A stretch of DNA of 64,000 bases from Haloferula rosea (GTDB taxonomy: Bacteria; Verrucomicrobiota; Verrucomicrobiia; Verrucomicrobiales; Akkermansiaceae). Positions 43,009 to 51,989 of the stretch are shown here, in pieces. Position numbers and translations under genes: made by a program. Within the stretch, counting starts at the first letter, position 1, and each line of letters begins with the position of its first letter. Under the pieces are notes generated by a model. That model saw only the letters and a list, made by a program, of their open reading frames with translations. It was not told the DNA's origin and did not search any database. The stretch lies in the NCBI RefSeq assembly GCF_016595525.1, contig NZ_JAENII010000001.1, positions 496,001 to 560,000 on the forward strand. Reading direction: 5' to 3'.

Positions 43009-46000
43009 TCATGGGGCCGGAGCTTCGTTCACCAAGCGTGCGAAGCCGGTTTCCCCACCTCCGAACAAGGCGCGTGGGATGGTAACCTCCACCCTATCCA
43101 CACCTGGTGCGAAGCCGTCTGTGGTCGTCGCGATCGTGACGGGATTTGGGCCTACTGGTTCGCCCGCCTCTGCCTCGGTCCAGCCCGTGAGGTTGGTGCC
43201 GTATTCGACGAACACATCTTCGCCCGCAGAGTCCTGAGTCTGACGGAAGGTGAATACCAGATCGGTGGCGTCTACCACGACCGTCGGAAGGAGGCTGTTG
43301 GAGTCAGCTCCGTTTGGATCACCGCCAATGACGAACTCGATGCCGTTCTCAACACCATCGCCATCCGAGTCGACGTCACGACCTGCACCTGCGATGCCAT
43401 TCGCCGTTTCCCACAGGTCGTAAGGAGTTCCCACGGCTCCGGTGGTCACATCGAGGACGCCGGTTCCGGTGAATCGGGAGTCGTCGATGTTGGCGGCTCC
43501 TGATCCAGTGGCTCCCCACGTGCCAGCAGCTTGGAGGACACCGTCGAAGAACAACGCGTTGATCGTATCGCTGGCGCCATGAGCCAGGTCGATGACTCCC
43601 GTGGTGTTGATGTTGACGTCCGCACCGTCATCCAGATCCGGGAAGCTGAGGCTCAGGACGCCATCGCTCACCGTGGTGGAGCCTTGGTAGTCGAGGAGGC
43701 CGTTCAGTGTCAGGGTGCCTGTGCCACTCTTTACGAGGGCGAGGTTGCCTTCATTGACTCCGGGCCCACCGATGAACCCTTCAAAGGTCCGACCTCCACC
43801 GTTGTAGTTTACGATGAGGGTCGATTCGCTGGCAGCGCCACCGATGATGCTGCTTCCGATGTTGCCATTGTGGCCACCGATGTCTGCGACGGTTTCGCTG
43901 AAACCATTGAGCACGAGGGTCGAGGACGTGCCGCCATCGCCGAGAATGAGTCCGGCCGTGTCAGCAATCCTTTCGTCCGCACCGAGGATGAGTGAACCAT
44001 CAATGATCCAAATTCCTTCAGCGGAGGTGCTGGCACCGTTGAGGAGGATGGATCCTGCCCCGGACTTCCAGAAGTTCACCTGGATGCCTCCGCGCTCCAC
44101 GCTACCGTTACCAGAAATCACACTATCGATGATGAGATCACCCGTGGCGGTATTTGCGCCAGCCGCAACGATCGAGCGATAGCCGAAGCCGCCGCTGTTG
44201 ATGTTGACATCACTCGGGATCACCGAGCCAGAGGCATCGGGATTGACGTTCAGATGGACGCTGTTGATATCGAAGCCTGAGAGGGTGGCGCTACCGCCTC
44301 CGAACGTCCGGATCGTCGTTGGGGCGGTGGTCAGCTTCAGGCCACCGTTGCGCTGGAAGTTGAGGTTCCTTCCACTACCGAGATAGAGGCCTGACGTCGA
44401 GGCAACGCCACTGCCCTCAATGGTCATCCCGTGGTCGTATGCAGACGTCCTGGAGTAATCCATTTCCAGAATGGCACCAGGTTTGATGGTGTAATCAGAG
44501 TTGCCTGTCTTACCATTCATGCGGAGTGTCCCCTCTTCCACGGTAATGCCGCCTGTCCAGGTTCCTCCGGACGAGACCATCAGGCCTTCGCCGCTTTTGG
44601 TGATGCTACCATCACCCACCACAGGACTGGTCACATTGACGGTCTCACCAAGCGGGATATTGAAGCCGCCGCCACCGGGAGCAGTTGTGGTGATCCCTCG
44701 GTTGGCGATATCGAAGTCGAATGACCCGATTGTCTTGATGATGCCACCGTTGAAGGAGATTTGGTCAGCAGTTGCAACGCCGGGAATGGGTCCGAAGACA
44801 TCGACTCCGTCGACCTCAAGGATGCCACCGTTGATGGCTGTCTTGCCGGTGTAGGTGTTCGTTCCGGTGATGGTTTGTGTCCCTGCTCCGACTTTGGTCA
44901 ACGCAAGGACGCCACCTGCGTTCTCAAGCAACCCAGAGAAGTTTCCATCTGCGTCACCTGCACCGATGGAAAGCACGGCCGTGCCTCCGCCGGGTGAGTT
45001 GGTATTGATGGTTCCGCTACCACTCAGCGCTCCTACCGTTTCACTAGCTGTAGAGAGACGCAGGAAGGCGCCAGAGGAGATGGTTACATTGGAGGTGTCA
45101 GGAATCCTGTCACCGGCACCTGCAACGGTGCCGAGTTGGAGTCCTCCAGGACCCGTCGTGGAGATCGTTAGATCACCCACCCAGAGGGCGGGTGAGGTTT
45201 GGAAGATTGTGCGGCCAGCACCGGTGACGGTCACATCGCCTGTTCCCGTGATGTTGTCGTAGTCCGTCCGGTCGGAGGCGTTCGAGTCAAGAATCACGTC
45301 GCCTTCGAGCGTGATGTTCGAGAATCTGTTGTTGTTTCCACTTCCGGTCACGCTGGCTTGGCTACCCAAGGTCGCGGTGCCGGTTCCCTCACCAGAGATA
45401 ACCACGGGGGTGCCGAAGTTGATCCGGTTGGTGTCGAGATAGAGGGCAACGTCGGAAGCTCCCGTGTTGCTGTCGCCCAAGGTGATGGTTCCCGCTCCCA
45501 ATGCGCCAGCTTGGCGAACAAGAATGCTGCCTTCGCTGATCACCGATCCGCCGGTGTAGGTGTTGGGTGCATCCATCGCCAGTACCGAGCTTCCCGTTTT
45601 CAGCAGGCTGCCCAAACCGGAGATGAAGTTGCCTGCACTTCCGGTGATCGAATAAGTTGCGGAGTCGGTATCCACAACCATGGAGCCCGGTTGAAGCTCG
45701 CCGACCAAGGTAATGGCTGGATTGGCCCCTGAGTCGTCAAAGGTGACAAGGTCTTGGTCGTAGAATGTATTCGCACCGCCGTTCAGCCAGTTGACCGAGG
45801 AATTTTGATCCCAAGTGCCATCGGTGCCACCTGTCCAGGTGAGATCTTCGTTGGTGATCGTCAGCAGTACCCGGGAGTTTCCTACATCGTCTGAGAAGAC
45901 GGCGCCCCGGTAGCCTGCTCCTCCTGGGAAGCTGAGCTGGGTCGTGGGGTCTCCGGTCAATGTTCCGTAGTTGAAGACCGGAACAGTCGGGTTGACTCCG

Positions 46001-48159
46001 ATCAATGCGTCAGTGAGTTCGACTGTGGTGGTTCCGATCAGTTCGACGTTGCCAGCTGCGCTGGGTCCACCGGTCGCCGGGATTTGGAGGGTGGTTCCTG
46101 TACTTCCTCCTCCCAGTGTGAGATCTCCTCCAATCGTCCCGTCACCGGCAAAGGCTCCAAGGTCGGTTGCTTCAATCGAGCCGCCGAACCCTCCATCCAA
46201 CTGGAGGGTGCCGCCGAACACCGAAAGCACACTTGTCGAACTGCCGCTTGCTCCGCTGAGGACTGTGGTTCCCGTTCCATCTTTGAAGAGATCGGCATCG
46301 CCCGTGAGAGTGGCCTCGATGTTCTGGGTTCCATTCGTAAAGAATGTGAATCCGCCGCCGCCAGCTGTGCTGATCAGGTCGATCGTTCCATCTCCCGTGA
46401 TATTTCCGATGATGTCGACGAAGTAGCCGTCCACATCGAATGTGGAGGTTGTGGCGGTCTGGGTCGTCATCCTGCCGGCCCAGTCACTGTCGTCCAATGC
46501 CGTGATCGTCCCACCTCCAAGATCCAGGACCTTGTTTGAGGCTGCCGAGATACCGCTGGCTCCAATTCCCAGATTACCGCCGTTGAGACTGTAGACGGCG
46601 GTGTTGTTGCGGCCGCTGTTGAAGTCGAGGCCGAGAATTAGGTGATCACCTCCGCTTTGAACAAAGGTCACATCGTTCGAATCCCAACCGAATTTCAGCT
46701 CGGCGTCAGGGGAGTTGATCGTGCCACCCGAAAGGTTGAAGGCACTTGTCGCTCCGCCGTTGCCCCAGTGACCCATCACGTAGGAAGAATTTTGATTCGA
46801 GTTGTTGAGCGTTCCTGTGATGTTCAGGGTGCCGCCTGTTTGATTGATCGTCGACTGGGCACCGCTCGAGTCGGCACTGACGAAGCGTGAGGTGCTGATG
46901 TTGGCACCCGTTCCGATGTTCAAAACTGAAGTCCCGTTTCGTACCCTGGTGGTGGTGATGCTCGAAGCGGCGGACCGGACGTCGAGAATGCCACCTTCCG
47001 CGCGCAACTCACCGGTCACATTGATGTCCCCGTTGAGGATCACCGTACCTCCGTTCGTTTTGGAGAGGCTACCCGGACCGACGATGGGTGATTCGACGGT
47101 GGTCGTCGAACCGGTGATGGTGTGGAAACCACTGTTGCCACTGCTGATCGTGATTCCACGGTTCGCTGAGATGGTGAGATCGCCTCCTCCTGCCGAAGTG
47201 CCTCCCTGAAGTTTGGATCCGTTTTTCAGGATGATGGAGTCTGCGGTGGCCACCGCGGGGGTGTCGCCAATCGAGGTTTCGTCAGCGAGGCGGAGGAATC
47301 CGCCCCCGACGATCACACTACCGGTGAAACCACTGTTTGCAGTGGACTCAATGTTCAGCACGCCGCCATCGGTCTTGGTCAGATCGCCGGCGCCAGAGAG
47401 TGAGCCAGTGAGGGTGGAGTCAACGCTGCCATAGACGCGGTAGTAGCCGGTCGTTGCGACTTCAAGATCACGGGTCAGCGTGAGTGCCCGATTCGGGTCA
47501 AGCAGGCCGCCGCCATCGAGTACGATCTTGTTGGCCGCATTGCCGAATGAGTCGTCATTTGTCCACGCCACAAGGCCGGCAGTGATGGTGAGGTCGCCGG
47601 AGAAAGTGTTCGTGCCAGCCAGGTCGATCTCGGAGTTGGAACCGCCACCTGAATCGGCGAGTGAACCGTGCGACGCGATGGTCAGGCCTCCCGTTCCGAT
47701 CAGCGCGGAAGAGATTACCACGTTCCGGTTACTCGCTGCACCCAGTGCGGAGCTGTCAATGGTATCTGCACCTATGTCGATGGTGCCGCCCGCGAGGGTG
47801 ACGGTGTTGCCCGCTTCCTCGATGGTGATTCCGGCGGGATCGACGGCGGTTGTTACTGTGGCGGTGAAGTTGGTGCCGTCTGTCCCTGCCGAGAAAACAG
47901 CAGTCTCCGAGTCGGTCCAACCTGTAGTGGCGATGTCACCCGCGGCGGCGGTTGACCAGTTTGTACCCGTGTCCCAGTCGGCCGAAGCATTTCCTGATCC
48001 TGGTGTAAGATCGTTGGTGTCCCAATAGAGGGGGGCCGCCGAGGCGGTATTGACCACAGCTACAGCTGCGAGGGCACAGGCCGCTGGGCAGTAGCTAAAG
48101 CTGGTATGAAGTGCGGAGCGCAAGAGGCAACTGCGCTGGAAGTTTTGGTCTCTTTTCAT
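43009..48159 (-). CDS. second giant autotransporter-associated beta-strand repeat protein
   Basis: A 1,716-residue exported protein, the paralogue of the gene at 33159. The ATG at 48159 is followed by the signal region LLRSALHTSFSYCPAACALAAVAVV, with the same unusual LLRSAL-x-T-x-F-x-YCPAAC core. Repeats such as NTYTGGSVISEGSILV and NTYTGKTAINGGILEV build a long beta-helix. The C-terminus DVDSDGDGVENGIEFVIGG...WTEAEAG...TGFARLVNEAP is nearly the same as in the first protein. The block at about 47040-47350 (LRLADETSIGDTPA...GDLTISANRGITI) also matches it closely. Like its paralogue it has no visible beta-barrel, so export beyond the inner membrane and surface attachment remain unknown. Confidence 0.88.
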   Translation of the reverse strand: MKRDQNFQRSCLLRSALHTSFSYCPAACALAAVAVVNTASAAPLYWDTNDLTPGSGNASADWDTGTNWSTAAAGDIATTGWTDSETAVFSAGTDGTNFTATVTTAVDPAGITIEEAGNTVTLAGGTIDIGADTIDSSALGAASNRNVVISSALIGTGGLTIASHGSLADSGGGSNSEIDLAGTNTFSGDLTITAGLVAWTNDDSFGNAANKIVLDGGGLLDPNRALTLTRDLEVATTGYYRVYGSVDSTLTGSLSGAGDLTKTDGGVLNIESTANSGFTGSVIVGGGFLRLADETSIGDTPAVATADSIILKNGSKLQGGTSAGGGDLTISANRGITISSGNSGFHTITGSTTTVESPIVGPGSLSKTNGGTVILNGDINVTGELRAEGGILDVRSAASSITTTRVRNGTSVLNIGTGANISTSRFVSADSSGAQSTINQTGGTLNITGTLNNSNQNSSYVMGHWGNGGATSAFNLSGGTINSPDAELKFGWDSNDVTFVQSGGDHLILGLDFNSGRNNTAVYSLNGGNLGIGASGISAASNKVLDLGGGTITALDDSDWAGRMTTQTATTSTFDVDGYFVDIIGNITGDGTIDLISTAGGGGFTFFTNGTQNIEATLTGDADLFKDGTGTTVLSGASGSSTSVLSVFGGTLQLDGGFGGSIEATDLGAFAGDGTIGGDLTLGGGSTGTTLQIPATGGPSAAGNVELIGTTTVELTDALIGVNPTVPVFNYGTLTGDPTTQLSFPGGAGYRGAVFSDDVGNSRVLLTITNEDLTWTGGTDGTWDQNSSVNWLNGGANTFYDQDLVTFDDSGANPAITLVGELQPGSMVVDTDSATYSITGSAGNFISGLGSLLKTGSSVLAMDAPNTYTGGSVISEGSILVRQAGALGAGTITLGDSNTGASDVALYLDTNRINFGTPVVISGEGTGTATLGSQASVTGSGNNNRFSNITLEGDVILDSNASDRTDYDNITGTGDVTVTGAGRTIFQTSPALWVGDLTISTTGPGGLQLGTVAGAGDRIPDTSNVTISSGAFLRLSTASETVGALSGSGTINTNSPGGGTAVLSIGAGDADGNFSGLLENAGGVLALTKVGAGTQTITGTNTYTGKTAINGGILEVDGVDVFGPIPGVATADQISFNGGIIKTIGSFDFDIANRGITTTAPGGGGFNIPLGETVNVTSPVVGDGSITKSGEGLMVSSGGTWTGGITVEEGTLRMNGKTGNSDYTIKPGAILEMDYSRTSAYDHGMTIEGSGVASTSGLYLGSGRNLNFQRNGGLKLTTAPTTIRTFGGGSATLSGFDINSVHLNVNPDASGSVIPSDVNINSGGFGYRSIVAAGANTATGDLIIDSVISGNGSVERGGIQVNFWKSGAGSILLNGASTSAEGIWIIDGSLILGADERIADTAGLILGDGGTSSTLVLNGFSETVADIGGHNGNIGSSIIGGAASESTLIVNYNGGGRTFEGFIGGPGVNEGNLALVKSGTGTLTLNGLLDYQGSTTVSDGVLSLSFPDLDDGADVNINTTGVIDLAHGASDTINALFFDGVLQAAGTWGATGSGAANIDDSRFTGTGVLDVTTGAVGTPYDLWETANGIAGAGRDVDSDGDGVENGIEFVIGGDPNGADSNSLLPTVVVDATDLVFTFRQTQDSAGEDVFVEYGTNLTGWTEAEAGEPVGPNPVTIATTTDGFAPGVDRVEVTIPRALFGGGETGFARLVNEAPAP

Positions 48160-48419
48160 GCAGATTAACGATGTTGAGGTTGGGCGAAGAGGGTTCTGGA
48201 TGATGTCTTTCAGATTGGGGAGATGTCGACAATAAAGGATTCAAGCTTACAAAAAGAGCATATGTGACATAATGGATGTCGCCAGCATGCAAAAACGCCT
48301 CCAATCGGCCTATGCATCCCCAATGGAGACACCGTTGACCACATTCTAGGTCCAGCAAGGGCTTTGATCTGGCGGGGCGTAAGCAGCCCGTGATCGTCGA
48401 ACGCTGGGGTTCCTACGAG
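48160..48419. other. promoter region of the second giant gene
   Basis: About 260 bases with an AT-rich centre (ACAAAAAGAGCATATGTGACATAATGG on the plus strand) between the giant gene start and the small secreted protein. It should contain the giant gene's promoter on the minus strand. No pair of -35 and -10 elements at a typical distance was unambiguous. Confidence 0.4.
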
Positions 48420-48920
48420 TCACTCTTCCTTTTTGGCGTCCTCGCGTCGGAAGGACTGGACGATGGCGAGGCAGGCGTCCTTGGTCTTCTCGTCGAGTGG
48501 CAGGGCGATGGTGGCTTGGAAGCGGACGAGGTCCTTGCGGCCATCGATGAAGACGGCGACGATGCCGAGTTGGCCCTCTTCGGGAATGAGAGTCACGAAG
48601 CGGGCATCACAACCGTCGAGCTTCCCGGGTGAGGCGGTGCCTTCGCCCTTGAAGCCGATGGCCTTGGCCATGGCTTGGGCAGAACTCTTGGCAATGGCAT
48701 CGAGGTCGGGGGATCGGCCTTCCGGGATGGCGTCGGTATTGATCGAAATGATCGTGCCTTTGTCCGGGCTTTCGCGAGCGAAGTCAGCCTTGGGGGTGGG
48801 GGACTTGGCCTTGACCCACTTGGCGGGGAACTCGAAGGAGTAACGTCCGTCAGCGCATTTGACCCGCTCATCGGCATGGCAGGACATGATCAGGGCGAGC
48901 GAGATGAACAGCGCTTTCAT
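48420..48920 (-). CDS. small secreted hypothetical protein (possible PsbP/DcrB-like fold)
   Basis: A 166-residue exported protein with a signal peptide ending near MSCHADE (Cys15 could be a lipidation site only if the lipobox is degenerate). The mature part has FEFPAKWVKAKSP, alternating strands, then IAKSSAQAMAKAIGFKG and DGCDARFVTL, and AVFIDGRKDLVRFQATI, a pattern reminiscent of PsbP/DcrB/Mog1-type proteins. This is a fold guess. It stands between the giant gene and the nitronate-monooxygenase-like gene. Confidence 0.6.
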   Translation of the reverse strand: MKALFISLALIMSCHADERVKCADGRYSFEFPAKWVKAKSPTPKADFARESPDKGTIISINTDAIPEGRSPDLDAIAKSSAQAMAKAIGFKGEGTASPGKLDGCDARFVTLIPEEGQLGIVAVFIDGRKDLVRFQATIALPLDEKTKDACLAIVQSFRREDAKKEE

Positions 48921-49068
48921 GCCTCCATCAGATAGGCTGGAGGGGTGGGAAGGTCGAGTATAACCGGATGAGCAGGGTGCCGGGTCGGCTCAAGACGGCT
49001 TGATGAGTCTCAAACCGAAAGCAGAGAGCGAGTTCGGTCGGTTCGGTGGCTTCGGGTAGGAGGCGGAT

Positions 49069-50541
49069 TCAAGCATGGCACGGAGAGCAGGAGGCTGAGG
49101 TGACGGACCCGTCCAACAGGTGGTCGACCAGGGCCTTTGCGGTGTAGCTGTCGCCCTGGTCCGGGAGCAGGTCGCGGATGCTTTCGAGGTCGTCGCCGAG
49201 GGTGATCAGTGCGGGTTCGGTGGGTTGACCGGAGCGCTCCTGACCGAGCCCGATGGTGGCCCCCAGCGAGTTGCACAGGCATTTCGCACCGATGGAGCGC
49301 TGGCGGTCTCCGCCTTTGGCGACGTAGGAATCCACTGGCTCACCCGAGCAGCGAAAGCCGATGCTTCCATCAGGCTTCGCGAAGGGTTCGCGGAGCACTC
49401 CGATGTCACAAACGCGTTCCCGGGATTGGTAGATCGGGTCTTCCGAAAGGGTTTCCGGTACGGAGGCGACCTTGAAGGGGAAGCCGGTGGGGGAGGCGGA
49501 CGGGTCGGTGAAGATCTCCAGCTCGTCGGTACGGATGGCATCGATGATTTTCGACTTGAGCGATGGAGTGAATCCGGATTCCGCGCTCAGGGCGAAGGCG
49601 GTGCCGACTTGGATTCCGGCAGCTCCGAGTGCCTGGGCTTCGCGAAGTTTGCCGGCCCGACCGAAGCCGCCAGCGAGCCAGAATGGCAGGCCGATCTTGC
49701 GGAATGCGGAGGTGTCGATGGCATCGCGCGGGCCATAGATCGGTTCGCCGGATTCCGAGAGCGAGATGCCACCTCGAGGAGGAGCGTTGTGACCTCCGGC
49801 TTCTGGGAATTCGACGACGAATCCATCGACCACGCCGGATGCCTTTCGGTGCAGGGTTTTGGCGAGCACGGCGGAGGAGACCACGGCGAGGAAGGCCGGA
49901 CGCTTAAGGGTGGGATCCGTGATTCCGCAGACATCGAGTGGGTCGAATGACAGGGTGACGGGTTCGGTCGCGCCAGTGACGTCGATCCGCATTTCCGCGG
50001 GCTGGTTGGCGGAGAGGAGGTCGAGCAGACCGGGGATCTGGCGAGGAATGCCGGCACCCATGAGGACGTAGTCGACCTTGGCGAGGATGGCTCCGTAGAG
50101 GAGTGGCAAGGTCGGGATCTGGCTCTTCTCCAGCAGGTTGATGCCGACGCTTCCGGGATGTCCCTCCTTCGCCAGCCAAACCGTGACGAAGCTGGCGAGG
50201 ACGGAGTATTCCAGTGAAGCTCTGGAAGGGGGCAGGGCGGACATGGGCACGGGCCGGAAGGGGGCGCCCTCCGGCTTGCCGCCGTCGATGAAGTAACGTT
50301 TCAGGAAGCGCTCGGTGAGGGCCGGATTGGGAAAGGCTGCGAGGGCACGTCGGACGTGTCCGCCCGGGTCTCCAAGCTGAAGGGTTCGGGCGACGACGAC
50401 ATCGATCATGGTGCCGGACACCACGCCCAGTTGCCCGATGGACGAGACGGCTTTGGCGAGTTGCCAGCTTGAGACGCCGACGCCCATCCCTCCCTGGATG
50501 ATTTCTGGTAGTGAGGTGGCCGGTGGTAGGTGTGAGCTCAT
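49069..50541 (-). CDS. nitronate monooxygenase / 2-nitropropane dioxygenase-like FMN enzyme
   Basis: A 490-residue TIM-barrel flavoenzyme of the NPD family. IIQGGMGVGVSSWQLAKAV at the N-terminus is the usual FMN-binding start, EFPEAGGHNAPPRGG holds the substrate-region histidine of the family, and WLAGGFGRAGKLREAQALGAAGIQVGTAFALS contains the phosphate-binding GGF/GGI loop. It is longer than common NMO enzymes by an insertion and a C-terminal extension of about 110 residues with several cysteines (CLCNSLG, SASCSPCHA). Family members oxidise alkyl nitronates, a sign of nitro-compound or nitrite-related metabolism, or serve in fatty-acid-synthase-type reactions (PfaD). It is downstream of NnrS on the same strand, 191 bases apart. 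Confidence 0.82.
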   Translation of the reverse strand: MSSHLPPATSLPEIIQGGMGVGVSSWQLAKAVSSIGQLGVVSGTMIDVVVARTLQLGDPGGHVRRALAAFPNPALTERFLKRYFIDGGKPEGAPFRPVPMSALPPSRASLEYSVLASFVTVWLAKEGHPGSVGINLLEKSQIPTLPLLYGAILAKVDYVLMGAGIPRQIPGLLDLLSANQPAEMRIDVTGATEPVTLSFDPLDVCGITDPTLKRPAFLAVVSSAVLAKTLHRKASGVVDGFVVEFPEAGGHNAPPRGGISLSESGEPIYGPRDAIDTSAFRKIGLPFWLAGGFGRAGKLREAQALGAAGIQVGTAFALSAESGFTPSLKSKIIDAIRTDELEIFTDPSASPTGFPFKVASVPETLSEDPIYQSRERVCDIGVLREPFAKPDGSIGFRCSGEPVDSYVAKGGDRQRSIGAKCLCNSLGATIGLGQERSGQPTEPALITLGDDLESIRDLLPDQGDSYTAKALVDHLLDGSVTSASCSPCHA

Positions 50542-50732
50542 GATGTTTTCAGATGGTCGTGGGGTAGGAGAAGACAGTCGGTGCCTCTGAGGCGGCGGGA
50601 TGAAATGAAGATTCTAGAAGAGGCTTGAGATCTCGCAGGAGAAAGGGGGGCGTTCTGCAGGCTCTTGTAGATGGATGCCCCGTTTCATCGACGAGTTGAT
50701 GAAGGGTCGGTTGGCACCGGAACCTGGTTGGT

Positions 50733-51965
50733 TCATGAGGTCTGCCGTCTGAGGGCGGCGCGGCGACGGCGCGGGCACTGGCTCTTGATCTCGCCTTCCT
50801 TGTAGACCGGGAGGCGAGCCTCACGGCGGAGCTTCCATGCCCAGAATGCGAGAATGACGACCCACAGCAGGGCGGCATAGATGAAGTGGGTGACCCTGAC
50901 CTTCGGCACGAAGTCCGAGGTCAGGCGGGTGGCGGCCGTGAAGAGGATCAGAACCCAAACTCCGTGAAACCACTTCAGGGGAGAGGAGAGTCGGTCGTGG
51001 CGGCTGTTGTGCCCGAGCGTGACGCGGGTGGCGACGGCGAGCATCAGCAGGCCAAGGCTGCCGATGAACATGAGGTGCAGCGAGCCGATGCGTAGTGGCG
51101 GGAAGATCATGGCAAGAATCCAACCCCCGAGTGCCGAGGGCAGGACCCAGCGCAGGGCCAGACCGAGGCCGTTGACTTTCCCCCACGAGACGAGTCCGGG
51201 GACCGAACGGGTGAGGTGGACGGCGACCACGACGCAGCGGAGCGCCATGCCGGTGCGGCCGCCGACCCAGGCTTCCAGCGCGAAGCTGGCGAGGAAGAGC
51301 ACGCCGGCGATGGTGGACTCGATGAAGGGGCGCATCCACCCGACCGGCATGTTCAGGCTGTCGTCGAAGGCGTGCAGTGACTTGCGTCCGAAGAAGCGCG
51401 GCAGGAGGTAGGGGGCCACTCCGAGGATGGGCAGCCAAAGGAAGCCTTGGAAATAGAGCAACCTCCAGAAGGTCCGCCACGGCATCGAATAGCTCAGGTA
51501 GCCTTCCATGCTCAGGGCGAAGCCGGAAAGCATGGCTCCGGTCAGCCCGAGCACGGCCAGCGGCAGTCCGGGTGGTGGCATGTCCTTGCGACCGACGAAA
51601 ACCCGGAAGAGCAGGCTTTTGAGAATGCCGAGAAGCCAGAAGCCGGTCATCAGGTCGGCCATGGCGATGCGGTTGAATGCCAGGCTGGTCATGACGACCA
51701 GTGCCATGACGACATGGAGGATGATTTCAAACCGGCACCAAGGATCCGAGCCCAGCAGTCGGGGGCCGGCGGTGCCGAGGAATCCGGCGACGAAGCAACC
51801 GCCGAAGCCGATGACCATCCACCGGGCATGGGCTTCGAGCGGGTAGATGGTGGTCCATTCGGCGAAGTACGCCGGCCATAGGAGGACGCCGACCGCCGAT
51901 GCCAGGATGCCCAGCGGAAAGAACACGCGGAACGGTTCTTCAGCGATCTGGTTGAGACGGTTCAT
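50733..51965 (-). CDS. NnrS family heme-copper membrane protein
   Basis: A 410-residue polytopic membrane protein with about 12 TM helices, matching NnrS, which protects cells from nitric oxide damage and is usually regulated with nitrite/NO reductases. EEPFRVFFPLGILASAVGV, MEGYLSYSMPWRTFWR-type loops and several conserved-position histidines (EAHARWMVIGFGG, RSVPGLVSWG with VAVHLTR before it, GSLHLMFIGSLG, VTLGHNSR) are visible. The C-terminal tail is very basic (CPRRRRAALRRQTS). Its ATG lies 24 bases from the stop of the upstream radical SAM gene, so it is in the same operon. Confidence 0.85.
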   Translation of the reverse strand: MNRLNQIAEEPFRVFFPLGILASAVGVLLWPAYFAEWTTIYPLEAHARWMVIGFGGCFVAGFLGTAGPRLLGSDPWCRFEIILHVVMALVVMTSLAFNRIAMADLMTGFWLLGILKSLLFRVFVGRKDMPPPGLPLAVLGLTGAMLSGFALSMEGYLSYSMPWRTFWRLLYFQGFLWLPILGVAPYLLPRFFGRKSLHAFDDSLNMPVGWMRPFIESTIAGVLFLASFALEAWVGGRTGMALRCVVVAVHLTRSVPGLVSWGKVNGLGLALRWVLPSALGGWILAMIFPPLRIGSLHLMFIGSLGLLMLAVATRVTLGHNSRHDRLSSPLKWFHGVWVLILFTAATRLTSDFVPKVRVTHFIYAALLWVVILAFWAWKLRREARLPVYKEGEIKSQCPRRRRAALRRQTS

Positions 51966-51989
51966 GGCATGGGGCAGGCGATCCGGACC

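Noticed and set aside
33159-48159. Classical type V autotransporters with their own beta-barrel
   Set aside because: Neither C-terminus has the amphipathic barrel strands or the terminal aromatic residue expected; both end in the soluble module shared with the sulfatase.
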